Shown here one piece after another: positions 1 to 7,925 of a DNA stretch of 13,393 bases. The translations under genes and the position numbers were made by a program. The notes below the pieces were generated by a model, which saw nothing but the letters and a program-made list of their open reading frames with translations, was not told the origin of the DNA and did not search any database. Source of the DNA: SLQH01 sp964612995 (GTDB lineage Bacteria > Planctomycetota > UBA11346); the NCBI GenBank assembly GCA_964612995.1, contig CAZTGE010000116.1:1-13393 (forward strand). Direction: 5' to 3'. The first letter of the stretch is position 1. The number at the start of each line of letters is the position of its first letter.

Positions 1-21
1 GAACAAGGCGGTGAACTGGAT

Positions 22-34
22 GCCGCTTCGCGGC
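22..34 (-). terminator. Weak hairpin after the GHMP kinase gene
   Basis: GCCGC (22-26) and GCGGC (30-34) form a five-pair stem with a three-base loop, six bases beyond the stop codon of the minus-strand gene. No T-run follows it in the direction of transcription. It may aid termination or RNA 3'-end stability, or be the edge of a larger repeat outside the window. Confidence 0.25.
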
Positions 35-39
35 GCCAG

Positions 40-1047
40 TTACCTTGAACGATCGACCACCGTGGGGCGCAGCACGTCGACGCCGTGGCCACTCAAGTGA
101 GCCTTCAGTTGCGCGAACTTCTCGTCGGTCTCACAAACACCGATGATGGCACCGCCGGAGCCGGTGAACTTGGCGCTGACGCCGACCTCGCGGGCCAGAT
201 GCACCATCTCGGCGTTGCGCCTGCTCACCTGGCAGATCTCTTCGCGCAGGTCGTAATTTCGATCCAGCAGCGGGCCGATCTCCGCCCCCCTGCCCGCGAG
301 TATGAGCTCACGCGCCCGGGTCGTGAGGTCCATCCACTCGCGCATGGCCGCGTGCACCTGCTCATCGTTGCGGTTGTAGCGTTGGCGCAGGTCGCCGTGC
401 AGGACCTCGCTGCCCTCGGCGAGGTCGGTGCGCCAGGCGACATACAGGGGCGGCAGGGCGTCGGCAGGTAACGGTTCGTAGACCCCATGGCCGAAGGCGC
501 GCATGTGGTCCTCGGCGAAGTCCATGAACACCGGGGTCTCGAAGGCCTGAGCCACGCGGTCCTGCAAACCGGCAGGGATGAAGAGCTCCCGGGCCTCGAC
601 GCTGTGGACGAGATTCGCGAGCACCGACGGCGTGATGGTCACGCCGTAGAACACCATCAAGGCCCGCATCCCGGCGGTGATGATCGCGCTCGAGCCGGCG
701 AGGCCGAGGTGCGCCGGGATGGTGGTCGCATAGCGGATGGTGAAGTTGCGCCGATGGAGCTCGATGCCGGCCTGGTGGCAATACCGCGCGAACACCCGCA
801 CGGTCGCCTTGAGCAGCCGCAGGCCACCGTAATAACCGAACTGGCGCACGTCCTCGACCAGCTCGTGGATGCTGCCGAAGTGGCGCTGGTCGCGCTCGTT
901 GGGCAGGATCTCGACCTCGGGGGTCTCCCACAGCTCCACGTCGGCGTGGAAGTCGGCGAACAGGAAGGCGATGGTCTTGCCGTGGTACCCGTCCGAGGGG
1001 TTGCCGATCAGGGCGGCGCGGGGATGACTACGCGAGCGGATGATCAT
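40..1047 (-). CDS. Glucuronokinase-like GHMP-family sugar kinase
   Basis: Predicted cytosolic GHMP kinase of 335 residues. It resembles plant glucuronokinase, which phosphorylates glucuronate at C1 with ATP on a salvage route to UDP-glucuronate; the bacterial substrate is inferred only. Visible motifs are the N-terminal ALIGNPSDGYHGKT (residues 12-25), the GHMP phosphate-binding loop PAHLGLAGSSA (111-121), AGLQDRV (159-165) with the likely catalytic Asp163, and C-terminal FTGSGGAIIGVC (294-305). The frame stays open 82 codons further upstream. That extension is low-complexity and unlike the family, so I start at the ATG just before IIRSRSHPRAALIGNP. No clear Shine-Dalgarno sequence precedes it, and the leaderless promoter pattern seen at other genes here is absent. 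It stands alone on the minus strand; no other uronate or nucleotide-sugar gene is in view. A different sugar substrate is possible, such as another uronate or a heptose. Confidence 0.85.
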   Translation of the reverse strand: MIIRSRSHPRAALIGNPSDGYHGKTIAFLFADFHADVELWETPEVEILPNERDQRHFGSIHELVEDVRQFGYYGGLRLLKATVRVFARYCHQAGIELHRRNFTIRYATTIPAHLGLAGSSAIITAGMRALMVFYGVTITPSVLANLVHSVEARELFIPAGLQDRVAQAFETPVFMDFAEDHMRAFGHGVYEPLPADALPPLYVAWRTDLAEGSEVLHGDLRQRYNRNDEQVHAAMREWMDLTTRARELILAGRGAEIGPLLDRNYDLREEICQVSRRNAEMVHLAREVGVSAKFTGSGGAIIGVCETDEKFAQLKAHLSGHGVDVLRPTVVDRSR

Positions 1048-1542
1048 CGGGGACGTCGATGGCGCGAACCGGTGCGCATGGCCGAGCGCACCGAGGGAAG
1101 AACTGGAGACCGACAGCGTCAGGCCGGGCGGACCAGCAACAGCCGTGAACGGCCTGGCCGGGGCCTTCTCCGGGCTGCCCACGGGCGCGCGAGGCGAAAT
1201 GTAAGTGCATGTAAATAAAGCACTTGACCTTAATCTCGCCTGTGCTCCGCACCCCTCACCTGGGGGGTCGATTTCCGCCGGTGACAAGTTCACATGGGCC
1301 TTGGCCCCTGCAAAGGCGCCTTCGTATCGCGGGTCGGATTGACCGCAACCGAGTTTTCGACGCCGCGATGAACACCTGCGTCGACACTGACGCTACGGTC
1401 GATTGCCCGCGTGCCACTTATGCATCTGCGATCCGGCCAGGCCAGCGCAGCGGCCATGGCCCGGAAGCGACCGGACACCGGCTCGGCGAGCAGAACCTGC
1501 CGCCGCAGCCTGTGCCGCGAACCTTTCAGCCTGCCATCCGAC
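1048..1542. other. Gene-free stretch upstream of the GHMP kinase
   Basis: About 500 bp with several short overlapping open frames on both strands. None has a recognisable motif or a convincing start, and some only stay open by running into the repeat element at 1543. I see no tRNA or riboswitch fold. The one compositional landmark is a short AT-rich island at about 1196-1240 in otherwise GC-rich DNA. It probably contains the distant promoter of the minus-strand kinase, which would give a leader of roughly 150 bases. Confidence 0.5.
1203..1225. promoter_or_regulatory. AT-rich inverted repeat, possible operator
   Basis: AAGTGC (1203-1208) and GCACTT (1220-1225) are perfect inverted repeats separated by 11 AT-rich bases, in the only AT-rich patch of the intergenic region. 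The spacing and setting fit a dimeric repressor site or promoter overlap for the minus-strand kinase gene. No confident -35/-10 pair could be assigned. Confidence 0.3.
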
Positions 1543-1705
1543 CAGGGAGACTCAAAGCTCGCAAATGAGGGCTATGCCACGCCTCCACCTGCGTCACCAT
1601 AGCCCAATCACCAAAGAGAGCCGGGCGGTTTGACGCAGGTGGAGGCGACGCAAGGCATGCTGACCTGGTGATCGGCGCTCCCAGGGCGAGCTTCGAGTCG
1701 CCCTG
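1543..1705 (+). mobile_element. 163-bp MITE-like palindromic element, copy A
   Basis: Non-autonomous element bounded by CAGGG and CCCTG, with imperfect terminal inverted repeats of about 20 bp (left CAGGGAGACTCAAAGCTCG). The flanking 10-mers gccatccgac (1533-1542) and gccacccggc (1706-1715) agree at 8 of 10 positions, with both differences transitions, as expected of an aged target-site duplication. An inner stem of about 17-18 bp (CCTCCACCTGCGTCA against TGACGCAGGTGGAGG) encloses a loop of about 34 bases. By eye it differs from copy C at about 11 of 163 positions. It encodes no transposase. Its right end lies 55 bp before the ATG of the HAMP protein gene and 21 bp before that gene's predicted -35 box. 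Confidence 0.85.
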
Positions 1706-1726
1706 GCCACCCGGCCGTCCGCCTTC

Positions 1727-1760
1727 TTGCACGCGCAGCGCAACGACTAGAGTATGCGTC
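1727..1760 (+). promoter_or_regulatory. Predicted leaderless promoter of the HAMP protein gene
   Basis: TTGCAC (1727-1732), a 15-bp spacer and TAGAGT (1748-1753) are followed after seven bases by the ATG at 1761. The expected transcription start therefore falls on or next to the start codon, and there is no Shine-Dalgarno sequence. The same TTGCAC-N15-YAGAGT layout precedes mltA. Confidence 0.5.
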
Positions 1761-2522
1761 ATGGCCGGATCACCCCTGCACGATCTCAAGCTCAACTGTC
1801 TGCTGGTGCCGGCGGTGCTGCTCCTCCTCGCCGCCGCGGCGATGACCTGGGTCGATTGGAGCAGGGCGCAGCAGGCCCGCACCGCGGCGCGTGAACACGC
1901 CGCGGGCATGGCCGCCCTGTTGGCTGCGGGCATGGATGCGCTGCCGGAGCGACTGGGCCCCGAGCTGATCCGCCGCCATGAGCCGGGCATCGCTGGCGTG
2001 GCGCTGCTCGTACCGGACGAACAGGCCGGCGCCCGCCCGCTGCGCCACATCGGCACGCCCCCATCCTTCGACCCGGAGGGTCCGCCACCGGAACTGATCA
2101 ACGCCTGGACCACACCGCGCGGATGGGTCGACGCCGATGGTCGCCTGCATGGCGCCGCGGCGATCCGCGATGCCGATGGCGCCGCGCTGGGCCTGTTGCA
2201 CCTCGCCTTCGTCCAATCAGCGCCGGCACGGCTGGATCCGGCCGGTCTGCGCGCCCCGCTCGGCCTGCTGGTCCTGACCGGCTCGCTGCTCGGTTGGTAT
2301 CTCGCCCGGCGGATCTATGCCCCGGTCGAAGCGCTGAGCGCCCAGGCCGAGGCCGCGCTCGACGGGCGCGATCTCGCCGGCTTCGCCGGCAGCCAGGAGA
2401 CCGGCCGCCTGGCGAGTGCGATCGACGCGCTCGCCAGCGCCTACCGCAGCTCGACCTCCAGCAGGGCCGATGCCGGGCCCGGGCCCGGCGCCGGCGCCTC
2501 GGGCCCGGCGGGGCCGGCATGA
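1761..2522 (+). CDS. HAMP-domain two-helix membrane protein without output domain
   Basis: Protein of 253 residues with the outline of a sensor that lacks a signalling module. A first membrane helix spans about residues 12-30 (leucine/alanine-rich). An extracytoplasmic domain of about 130 residues follows, then a second helix at about 162-181, and a HAMP-like segment at about 182-228 (ARRIYAPVEALSAQAEAAL and the following amphipathic helix). It ends in a Gly/Pro/Ala-rich tail at 237-253. No histidine kinase, methyl-acceptor, GGDEF or HTH sequence is present. The frame is open upstream into the repeat element, so I use the ATG that fits the promoter and gives a short cytoplasmic lead before helix 1. 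The stop overlaps the pseudopilin start (ATGA), so the two genes are co-expressed and perhaps work together. Sensor, pilus accessory or scaffold are all possible roles. Confidence 0.7.
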   Translation: MAGSPLHDLKLNCLLVPAVLLLLAAAAMTWVDWSRAQQARTAAREHAAGMAALLAAGMDALPERLGPELIRRHEPGIAGVALLVPDEQAGARPLRHIGTPPSFDPEGPPPELINAWTTPRGWVDADGRLHGAAAIRDADGAALGLLHLAFVQSAPARLDPAGLRAPLGLLVLTGSLLGWYLARRIYAPVEALSAQAEAALDGRDLAGFAGSQETGRLASAIDALASAYRSSTSSRADAGPGPGAGASGPAGPA

Positions 2523-3160
2523 GCCGACGGCCGGGTCCGCGCCATGGGCTGACCCTCGCCGAGTTGCTCGTGGTCATCGGCATCATCAGCGCCCTGTGCA
2601 TGCTGATCCTGCCGGTGGTCGGCGCGGTGCTCGGCACCGCGCACTGCACCGCCTGCTGCAACAACCTGCGCCAGATCGGCACCTGCCTGATCGCCTACGC
2701 CACCGACCACCACGGCAGGCTGCCGGCGGAGAGCAACAAGGGCGACCTCGATCCAGCGACCAGCCCGGCCTGGTTCTACCGTCTTCCGCCCTACGCCGAT
2801 CGCCAGGATGTCTCCGGCGATCACACCATCTTCCAATGCCCACGCTTCGACTGGCAGGGCCCGCAGGTCATCGATCACGCCTCACCGAAGAGCTACAAGA
2901 TGAACGCCTATCTCGACAACGCCACCAAGCGGATGAACCACCGCTTCGCTGGCGGTCACGACAGCGGGGTGGTGCTGTTCATCGATGCCATCGCCGGCGA
3001 GACCGGCATGGGCCAATGGGGCCACTGCTACCACACCGCGGTCGACGACACCCGCCACGGCGGCAAGGTCAACCTGCTCTACCTCGACTGCCAGACCGTG
3101 CGCACGGTCGAGCGCGAACCGGGCAAGAACTGGATGACCACGTTGAACTGGCGCCCCTGA
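2519..3160 (+). CDS. Type IV pseudopilin, H-X9-DG class variant
   Basis: Prepilin-like protein of 213 residues. The short basic leader ends in RHG, and prepilin peptidase should cut between Gly10 and Leu11 to give LTLAELLVVIGII with the conserved Glu at mature position 5. A hydrophobic helix spans about 11-38. CCNNLRQIG (46-54) and the following YATDHHGRLP are typical of the large pseudopilin families of Planctomycetota and Verrucomicrobiota. The C-terminal signature is H180-X9-D190-C191, so the usual DG is DC here. There are eight cysteines (27, 43, 46, 47, 56, 107, 170, 191), some of which could form disulfides outside the membrane. Its start overlaps the stop of the HAMP gene. Members of this class are thought to belong to type II secretion-like or pilus-like assemblies; the specific role is unknown. 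Confidence 0.85.
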   Translation: MSRRPGPRHGLTLAELLVVIGIISALCMLILPVVGAVLGTAHCTACCNNLRQIGTCLIAYATDHHGRLPAESNKGDLDPATSPAWFYRLPPYADRQDVSGDHTIFQCPRFDWQGPQVIDHASPKSYKMNAYLDNATKRMNHRFAGGHDSGVVLFIDAIAGETGMGQWGHCYHTAVDDTRHGGKVNLLYLDCQTVRTVEREPGKNWMTTLNWRP

Positions 3161-3165
3161 CCGCA

Positions 3166-3194
3166 CCGCAGGCGCCGAAACGCGGCGCCTGCGG
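3166..3194. terminator. Bidirectional hairpin between convergent genes
   Basis: A perfect 12-bp stem (3166-3177 with 3183-3194, arm CCGCAGGCGCCG) closes a five-base loop. It fills most of the 42-bp gap between the pseudopilin stop and the pyrG stop, so it lies just after both genes. Neither side has a T-run, so it is either a GC-rich terminator for both strands or a 3'-end stabiliser. Confidence 0.6.
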
Positions 3195-3202
3195 CCGCAG
3201 CG

Positions 3203-4924
3203 CTACTCCTCGCCCGCGTCGGTCCGCCCACCGGCCTGCGCGCGCTGGCGGTAGGCCGTGGCGATCAGCGCCTTGAACAGGGGGTGTGGCTCGACCGGGC
3301 TCGATTTGAATTCCGGATGGGCCTGGGTGGCGACGAAGAAGGGGTGGTCACGCAGCTCGATGATCTCGACCAGCGAGCGCTCCGGCTCCTCCGGATCGGG
3401 GATGAACAGCCCGGTGAACAGCATTCCCGCCTGCTCGAAGTCTTTGCGGTAGTCGTTGTTGAACTCGAGCCGGTGGCGATGGCGTTCGTAGACCACCTCG
3501 CGCCCGCCGTAGGCCTTCGACGTGCGACTTGTCTTGCGCGGCAAGGTGCAGGGGTAGGCACCGAGGCGCATGGTGCCGCCGAGCTCGGCCACGTCTCTCT
3601 GCTCCTCCATCAACACCACGATCGGGTCGGGGGACTTCTCGTCCATCTCCCAGGAGTGGGCCCCTTCGAGGCCGAGCACATTGCGGGCGAACTCGACCGC
3701 CGCCGCCTGCATGCCCAGACACAGGCCGAGGAAAGGGATGCCGTTCTCGCGCGCGAAACGGGCGGCCATGATCTTGCTTTCGAAGCCACGCTTGCCGAAA
3801 CCGCCGGGGACCACGATGCAGTCGACTCCGGCGAGGCGTTCCTGCCAGTCCTCATCGCGCTCGAGATCCTCGCCCTCGACGCGCACGATCTCCGCGGTGA
3901 GCCGGTTGGCCCAGGCGGCGTGGTCGATGGCCTCGGTGACCGATTTGTAGCTGTCCTGCAAACGGATGTACTTGCCGACCAGCGCTACGGTGATCGCGTC
4001 CTTGGGCTTGCGGATGTGCTGGAGCATCAGCTTCCAGTCGCGCATATCGCATTCGCGCGTCGGCAGGCCGAGCCGCTTGGCCAACAGCTCCTCGAGCTTC
4101 TGCCGCTGCATGGTCAACGGCACCTCGTAGATGGTCTTGGCGTCGGGCAGCTCGATCACGTGCTCACTCGACACGTTGCAGAACAGGCTGAGCTTGTCGC
4201 GCAGGTCCTTCTCCAGCTTGTGTTCGCTGCGACAGAACAGGAAATCGGGGATCAGGCCCAACTCGCGCAGCTTCTGGGCCGAGTGCTGTGCCGGCTTGGT
4301 CTTCATCTCACCGGCCGCGCGTACGTAGGGGATGTAGGCGAGGTGGCACAGGACCACGTTCTCGCGCCCGGCCTCGTTCTGGAACTGGCGCACCGCTTCG
4401 AGAAAGGGCTGGCCCTCGATGTCGCCGACGGTTCCGCCGAGCTCGGTGATGACCACGTCGACCTCGGGGTCGGCGAGGGTCGTGATCGCCAGCTTGATCT
4501 CGTTGGTCACGTGGGGGATGACCTGGACCGTACCGCCCTGGTAGGCGCCGGCGCGCTCCTTCTGGATCACCGTCTGATAGATCCGGCCCGAGGTGTAGGT
4601 CGAATGGTGATTACAGGGCTGGTTGAGAAAGCGTTCGTAGTGGCCGAGGTCGAGATCGGTTTCGGCGCCGTCGTCGGTGACGAAGACCTCGCCGTGCTGA
4701 TAGGGATTCATCGTTCCCGGATCCACGTTGAGGTAGGGATCGAGCTTCTGGATCCGTACGGTGAAGCCCATGTTGCGCAGCAGGCGGCCGATCGAGGCGG
4801 AGGCGATGCCCTTGCCCAACGAGCTGACCACGCCACCGGTGACGAAAATGTGCTTGCACGGTCGCTTGCGTTTGCGCTTGCGGCCGGCGGCCTCGGAATC
4901 GGCGGGGGCGGCGGGGACGGTCAT
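3203..4924 (-). CDS. pyrG: CTP synthase
   Basis: Glutamine-dependent CTP synthase (573 residues) converts UTP to CTP with ATP and glutamine in the cytosol. The N-terminal amidoligase domain shows KHIFVTGGVVSSLGKG (24-39), KLDPYLNVDPGTMNP (60-74), GEVFVTDDGAETDLDLGHYERF (78-99) and ELGGTVGDIE (161-170). The C-terminal class I glutaminase domain shows GLCLGMQ with nucleophile Cys402, and AHPEF with His536 and Glu538. Compared with most family members it has about 22 extra N-terminal residues, including the basic run RKRKRKR (15-21). No other Met lies nearby, and this ATG overlaps the kdsB stop (ATGA) with GGGAG nine bases upstream, so the extension is probably real. It is the last gene of the rnr-kdsB-pyrG operon and makes the CTP that KdsB consumes. 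Confidence 0.97.
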   Translation of the reverse strand: MTVPAAPADSEAAGRKRKRKRPCKHIFVTGGVVSSLGKGIASASIGRLLRNMGFTVRIQKLDPYLNVDPGTMNPYQHGEVFVTDDGAETDLDLGHYERFLNQPCNHHSTYTSGRIYQTVIQKERAGAYQGGTVQVIPHVTNEIKLAITTLADPEVDVVITELGGTVGDIEGQPFLEAVRQFQNEAGRENVVLCHLAYIPYVRAAGEMKTKPAQHSAQKLRELGLIPDFLFCRSEHKLEKDLRDKLSLFCNVSSEHVIELPDAKTIYEVPLTMQRQKLEELLAKRLGLPTRECDMRDWKLMLQHIRKPKDAITVALVGKYIRLQDSYKSVTEAIDHAAWANRLTAEIVRVEGEDLERDEDWQERLAGVDCIVVPGGFGKRGFESKIMAARFARENGIPFLGLCLGMQAAAVEFARNVLGLEGAHSWEMDEKSPDPIVVLMEEQRDVAELGGTMRLGAYPCTLPRKTSRTSKAYGGREVVYERHRHRLEFNNDYRKDFEQAGMLFTGLFIPDPEEPERSLVEIIELRDHPFFVATQAHPEFKSSPVEPHPLFKALIATAYRQRAQAGGRTDAGEE

Positions 4925-5679
4925 TGACCTTCACTCCCTTCGGGGGATGGACGCTGACGACGGAGGAATGCATCGTAATCGGCGCGGGTATCGATACCGG
5001 GCGCGCTGTGGTCGACCACGCCACAGGCGATCACCACCCCGGCCGCGATCGCTCGCAGCTGCTCCAGCCGCTCGCGCTCTTCGAGTTCGGATCGCGCCAT
5101 ACGATCGTAGTCCAACAGCACACGACGACGGTAGGCGTAGATGCCGATGTGCCGCAGGCACGTGGCGGCCGGGCCGCCGCGATCGCGGTCCCAGGGCGCC
5201 GGCGCGCGGGTGAAGGTGATCGCTCGCCCCCCGGCGCCGAGCACCACCTTGACGTTGTCTGGATTGAGCTGGTCGTCGAGATCACCGGGGGTGGCCAGGG
5301 TGGCCATACCCGCATCGGGATGATGTTGACAGAGTCCGGCGACCAGGCGGATATGCGCGGGATCGATCTCGGGCTCGTCGGCCTGGACGTTGACCACCAC
5401 CGGGGCATCGATGCCGGCGGCCACCTCGGCGATGCGATCGGTACCTGATTGGTGGTCGGACCGGGTGAGCTCGGCGCGGAAGCCGTGGTCTGCGGCCACG
5501 GATGCCAGCTCCGGATCATCGGCACAGACGATCAGCGCATCGCGACCGAAGGCGTCGGCTGCACGGCGACAGGTGTGGATGAGCAGAGGGGTGCCGGTTT
5601 CGGCCAGCAGCAGCTTTTCGGGCAGCCGCGTGGAAGCTCGTCGTGCCGGAATGAGGACGGCGACGCCCGGTCGAGTCAA
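4921..5679 (-). CDS. kdsB: 3-deoxy-manno-octulosonate cytidylyltransferase (CMP-Kdo synthetase)
   Basis: Transfers CMP from CTP to Kdo, giving CMP-Kdo for the inner core of lipopolysaccharide; cytosolic, 252 residues, usual length. Visible motifs are VLIPARRASTRLPEKLL (8-24), SGTDRIAEV (78-86), VVVNVQADEPEID (94-106; the family more often has NVQGDEP, so Gly is Ala here), NPDNVKVV, the HIGIYAYRR segment, LEQLRAI and GIDTRADYD. The start is TTG, chosen because GGAGG lies five bases upstream and the protein begins about six residues before the first motif as usual. It sits 65 bp after rnr and overlaps pyrG by four bases. Adjacent kdsB and pyrG are known from Chlamydia, which fits a PVC origin and direct coupling of CTP supply to Kdo activation. 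Confidence 0.95.
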   Translation of the reverse strand: MTRPGVAVLIPARRASTRLPEKLLLAETGTPLLIHTCRRAADAFGRDALIVCADDPELASVAADHGFRAELTRSDHQSGTDRIAEVAAGIDAPVVVNVQADEPEIDPAHIRLVAGLCQHHPDAGMATLATPGDLDDQLNPDNVKVVLGAGGRAITFTRAPAPWDRDRGGPAATCLRHIGIYAYRRRVLLDYDRMARSELEERERLEQLRAIAAGVVIACGVVDHSAPGIDTRADYDAFLRRQRPSPEGSEGQ

Positions 5680-5744
5680 GGACCCCTCCAGATGGCGAAC
5701 CTATCCGCGGCAGTACGGAGTCAAGCCCGCTCGCCGCGCGCGGA

Positions 5745-7925
5745 TCACGCGAAGGCGAGGTCGACCTCCGCCCGACCGACATCCACCGCCACCACCTGGA
5801 CATCGCACAGATGGCCGATACCGAGCACCCGCCCGGTGGACCGCCCCACCAGGGCCATGCGATCCGGGTCGTACTGATAGAAATCATCGCTGAGCGCGCG
5901 CATGGGGATCAGACCGTCGAAGCCGGTCTCGAGCAACTGCACGTAGAGGCCGTGACGCGCGGCACCGGTGACCACGCCGGCGAACACATCCCCGATACGC
6001 TCGTGCAGGTAGCGCGCCGCCTTGATCTTGTGCAGGTCGCGTTCAGCGGCGACCGCGCGCTGCTCGAGGTAGCTGCACTGGCGCGCGAGCGCGTCGAGAT
6101 AAGCGTACCGGTCCTCGCTGCGCTCGTACCCGGCGACGCCGAGTTCGCGCTTGACCAGGCGGTGGACCTGGAGGTCGGGGTAGCGCCGGATCGGGCTGGT
6201 GAAGTGCAGATAATACGGAAATGCGAGCGCGTGATGGCCGATGTTCTCGACGCTGTACACCGCCTTCTGGAAACAGCGCAGGCACAGGAAGTTGAGCACC
6301 AGCCGCGCCGCCTCGGGCTCCTCGGCCAGACGCCGCAGCGCCGCCTGCAGGCCGAAGCGACTGAATACGTCGACGTCCTTGATGCCATAGGACGCGAGGC
6401 TCGCGGAGAAGAATTCGAGCTTCTCCTCGTCGGGCTCGCCGTGGACGCGGTAGATGGCGCAGCGGCCGCGATCGTGCAGCCACCGCGCGACACAGCGGTT
6501 GGCGAGGAGCATGAACTCCTCGATCAGCTGGTGGGCCACGTCGCCAGCCTCGCGTGTGACCTCGATCGGCGCACCCTCGGGATCGAGCGTGAAACCGTGT
6601 TCGACCGAGTAGAGATTGAGCGCGCCATCGCGCTCGCGCTGCGCGCGCAGGCGTTGAGCCAACGCGCTGCAATCCTTGACCGTCTGCTGCAGTTGCGGGT
6701 CGACCGCCCCCGCGGCGCGATCCTCGATCATCGCCAAGGCCTGTTCATAGCTCAGGCGGTGCTTGCTGCGGATCAGGCTCTCGGTCGGCCGCACCTCGCG
6801 TACACGCAAACGGCGGTCGAGTTCGATGAACACGCTCAGCGCGTAACGGTCCTCGTCTGGCCGCAGGCTGCACAGACCGTTGGACAGCACCTCCGGCAGC
6901 ATCGGGATCACCCGGTTCTGGAGGTAGATGCTCGTTCCGCGCTCGAGCGCCTCGACATCGAGCGGGTTGTCCTGACGCACGAAATGGCTGACGTCGGCGA
7001 TATGCACGCCGAGACGGTAGCCGCCGCTGTCGAGCGGCTCGATCGAGATGGCGTCGTCGAAGTCCTTGGCCGTCTCCGGGTCGATGGTGAAGATGAAGTC
7101 CTCGCGCAGATCCGCGCGACCCGCGGGATCGAAGGCCGGCGGCTGGGCCGCGGCTTCGGCCTCGACCTCGGGCGGGAAAGCGCCGGGCAGTGAATAGGCC
7201 AGGCAGACCTGGGTGAAATCGGCAACCTCGGGGCTCGACTCATCGAGCGCGCGGTCGAGACGGATGGCGAAATCGTTGCCTTCGCGCACCACCTCGCCGA
7301 TGACCCGATCGCCGACGCGGAAACGTTCGCGCAGCTCCTGGACCGGGTTGACCACCAGCAGCTGCCCCTCCTTGCGGTTGTCGGGAATGAATTTCGGCCG
7401 GTTGTGGACGAAGATCAGCGTGCCGCAGGTCTCGCGACCGGCGCGACGCAGGACCTTGGTCAGCATCGCATGGTCCTGGCCGTCGTACATCGCCAGCGCC
7501 TGATCACCCTCGCGCGCGCCCAGACGATGGCGCGGATGGATCGGCAGCACCCGTGACGGACCGAAGCGTGCGACCAGCCCGTGGTCCTGATCCGGCTCGA
7601 TCACCACCGGGAATTCGCCACCGGTGCCGGCGACGAGGAAACGCCCCGGACGGACCTCCATCACCTCGCCGGCGAACTTGAGCTCCTGCAGCTCGCGCCC
7701 CAAGGCGTGAACCGAATCCTTCTGGTTCAGCCCGAGCGTCTCGGCCAGCTGGCCGAGACCGACCGGCTTGTCGTGGCGCGCCAGCGCCCGCAGGACCTGC
7801 TGCCGGTCCGGCTCCCATTCGATGGTGAAACCACGGCGACGGGGCTGGTCCTTCGCCCCGCCGCGTCGGCGCGGCGAGTCCCGCCGTTTGCCATGCTTGT
7901 GACGCGGATTGCCCTTGCGTGCCAT
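5745..7925 (-). CDS. rnr: Ribonuclease R (RNB-family 3'-5' exoribonuclease)
   Basis: Processive 3'-5' exoribonuclease of 726 residues that degrades structured RNA and helps in RNA quality control in the cytosol. The order is a very basic N-terminal tail (1-32, KHGKRRDSPRRRGG), a winged-helix RNase R N-domain (about 35-100), cold-shock/OB segments (about 105-235), the RNB catalytic domain starting near 270, and a C-terminal S1 domain (about 640-726, FAGVVTGAARHGLYVQ). The metal-binding aspartates are Asp282, Asp288, Asp290 and Asp291 in DPETAKDFDDAISIE. TSPIRRYPDL is the typical late RNB motif. The frame is open upstream into repeat copy B. I start at MARKGNPRHKHGK, which fits the predicted promoter; no Shine-Dalgarno sequence is present. 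It heads the rnr-kdsB-pyrG operon and diverges from the LysR gene. RNase II is unlikely because of the length and the N-terminal helix domain. Confidence 0.95.
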   Translation of the reverse strand: MARKGNPRHKHGKRRDSPRRRGGAKDQPRRRGFTIEWEPDRQQVLRALARHDKPVGLGQLAETLGLNQKDSVHALGRELQELKFAGEVMEVRPGRFLVAGTGGEFPVVIEPDQDHGLVARFGPSRVLPIHPRHRLGAREGDQALAMYDGQDHAMLTKVLRRAGRETCGTLIFVHNRPKFIPDNRKEGQLLVVNPVQELRERFRVGDRVIGEVVREGNDFAIRLDRALDESSPEVADFTQVCLAYSLPGAFPPEVEAEAAAQPPAFDPAGRADLREDFIFTIDPETAKDFDDAISIEPLDSGGYRLGVHIADVSHFVRQDNPLDVEALERGTSIYLQNRVIPMLPEVLSNGLCSLRPDEDRYALSVFIELDRRLRVREVRPTESLIRSKHRLSYEQALAMIEDRAAGAVDPQLQQTVKDCSALAQRLRAQRERDGALNLYSVEHGFTLDPEGAPIEVTREAGDVAHQLIEEFMLLANRCVARWLHDRGRCAIYRVHGEPDEEKLEFFSASLASYGIKDVDVFSRFGLQAALRRLAEEPEAARLVLNFLCLRCFQKAVYSVENIGHHALAFPYYLHFTSPIRRYPDLQVHRLVKRELGVAGYERSEDRYAYLDALARQCSYLEQRAVAAERDLHKIKAARYLHERIGDVFAGVVTGAARHGLYVQLLETGFDGLIPMRALSDDFYQYDPDRMALVGRSTGRVLGIGHLCDVQVVAVDVGRAEVDLAFA

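Noticed and set aside
1048..1293. 82-residue N-terminal extension of the GHMP kinase frame
   Set aside because: Low-complexity, unlike the family, and crosses the AT-rich putative promoter region. The ATG at 1047 gives a normal-length kinase.
1543..1705. Repeat copies as ordinary intrinsic terminators or a CRISPR-like array
   Set aside because: No T-runs follow the stems, copies are kilobases apart with no spacers, and flanking direct repeats point to insertion.
3284..4927. Long plus-strand open frame of 547 codons opposite pyrG
   Set aside because: Antisense shadow of a clear CTP synthase gene in very GC-rich DNA; no recognisable motif.
5811..7193. Plus-strand open frame of 460 codons opposite rnr
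   Set aside because: Antisense shadow of the RNase R gene with no motif or promoter of its own.
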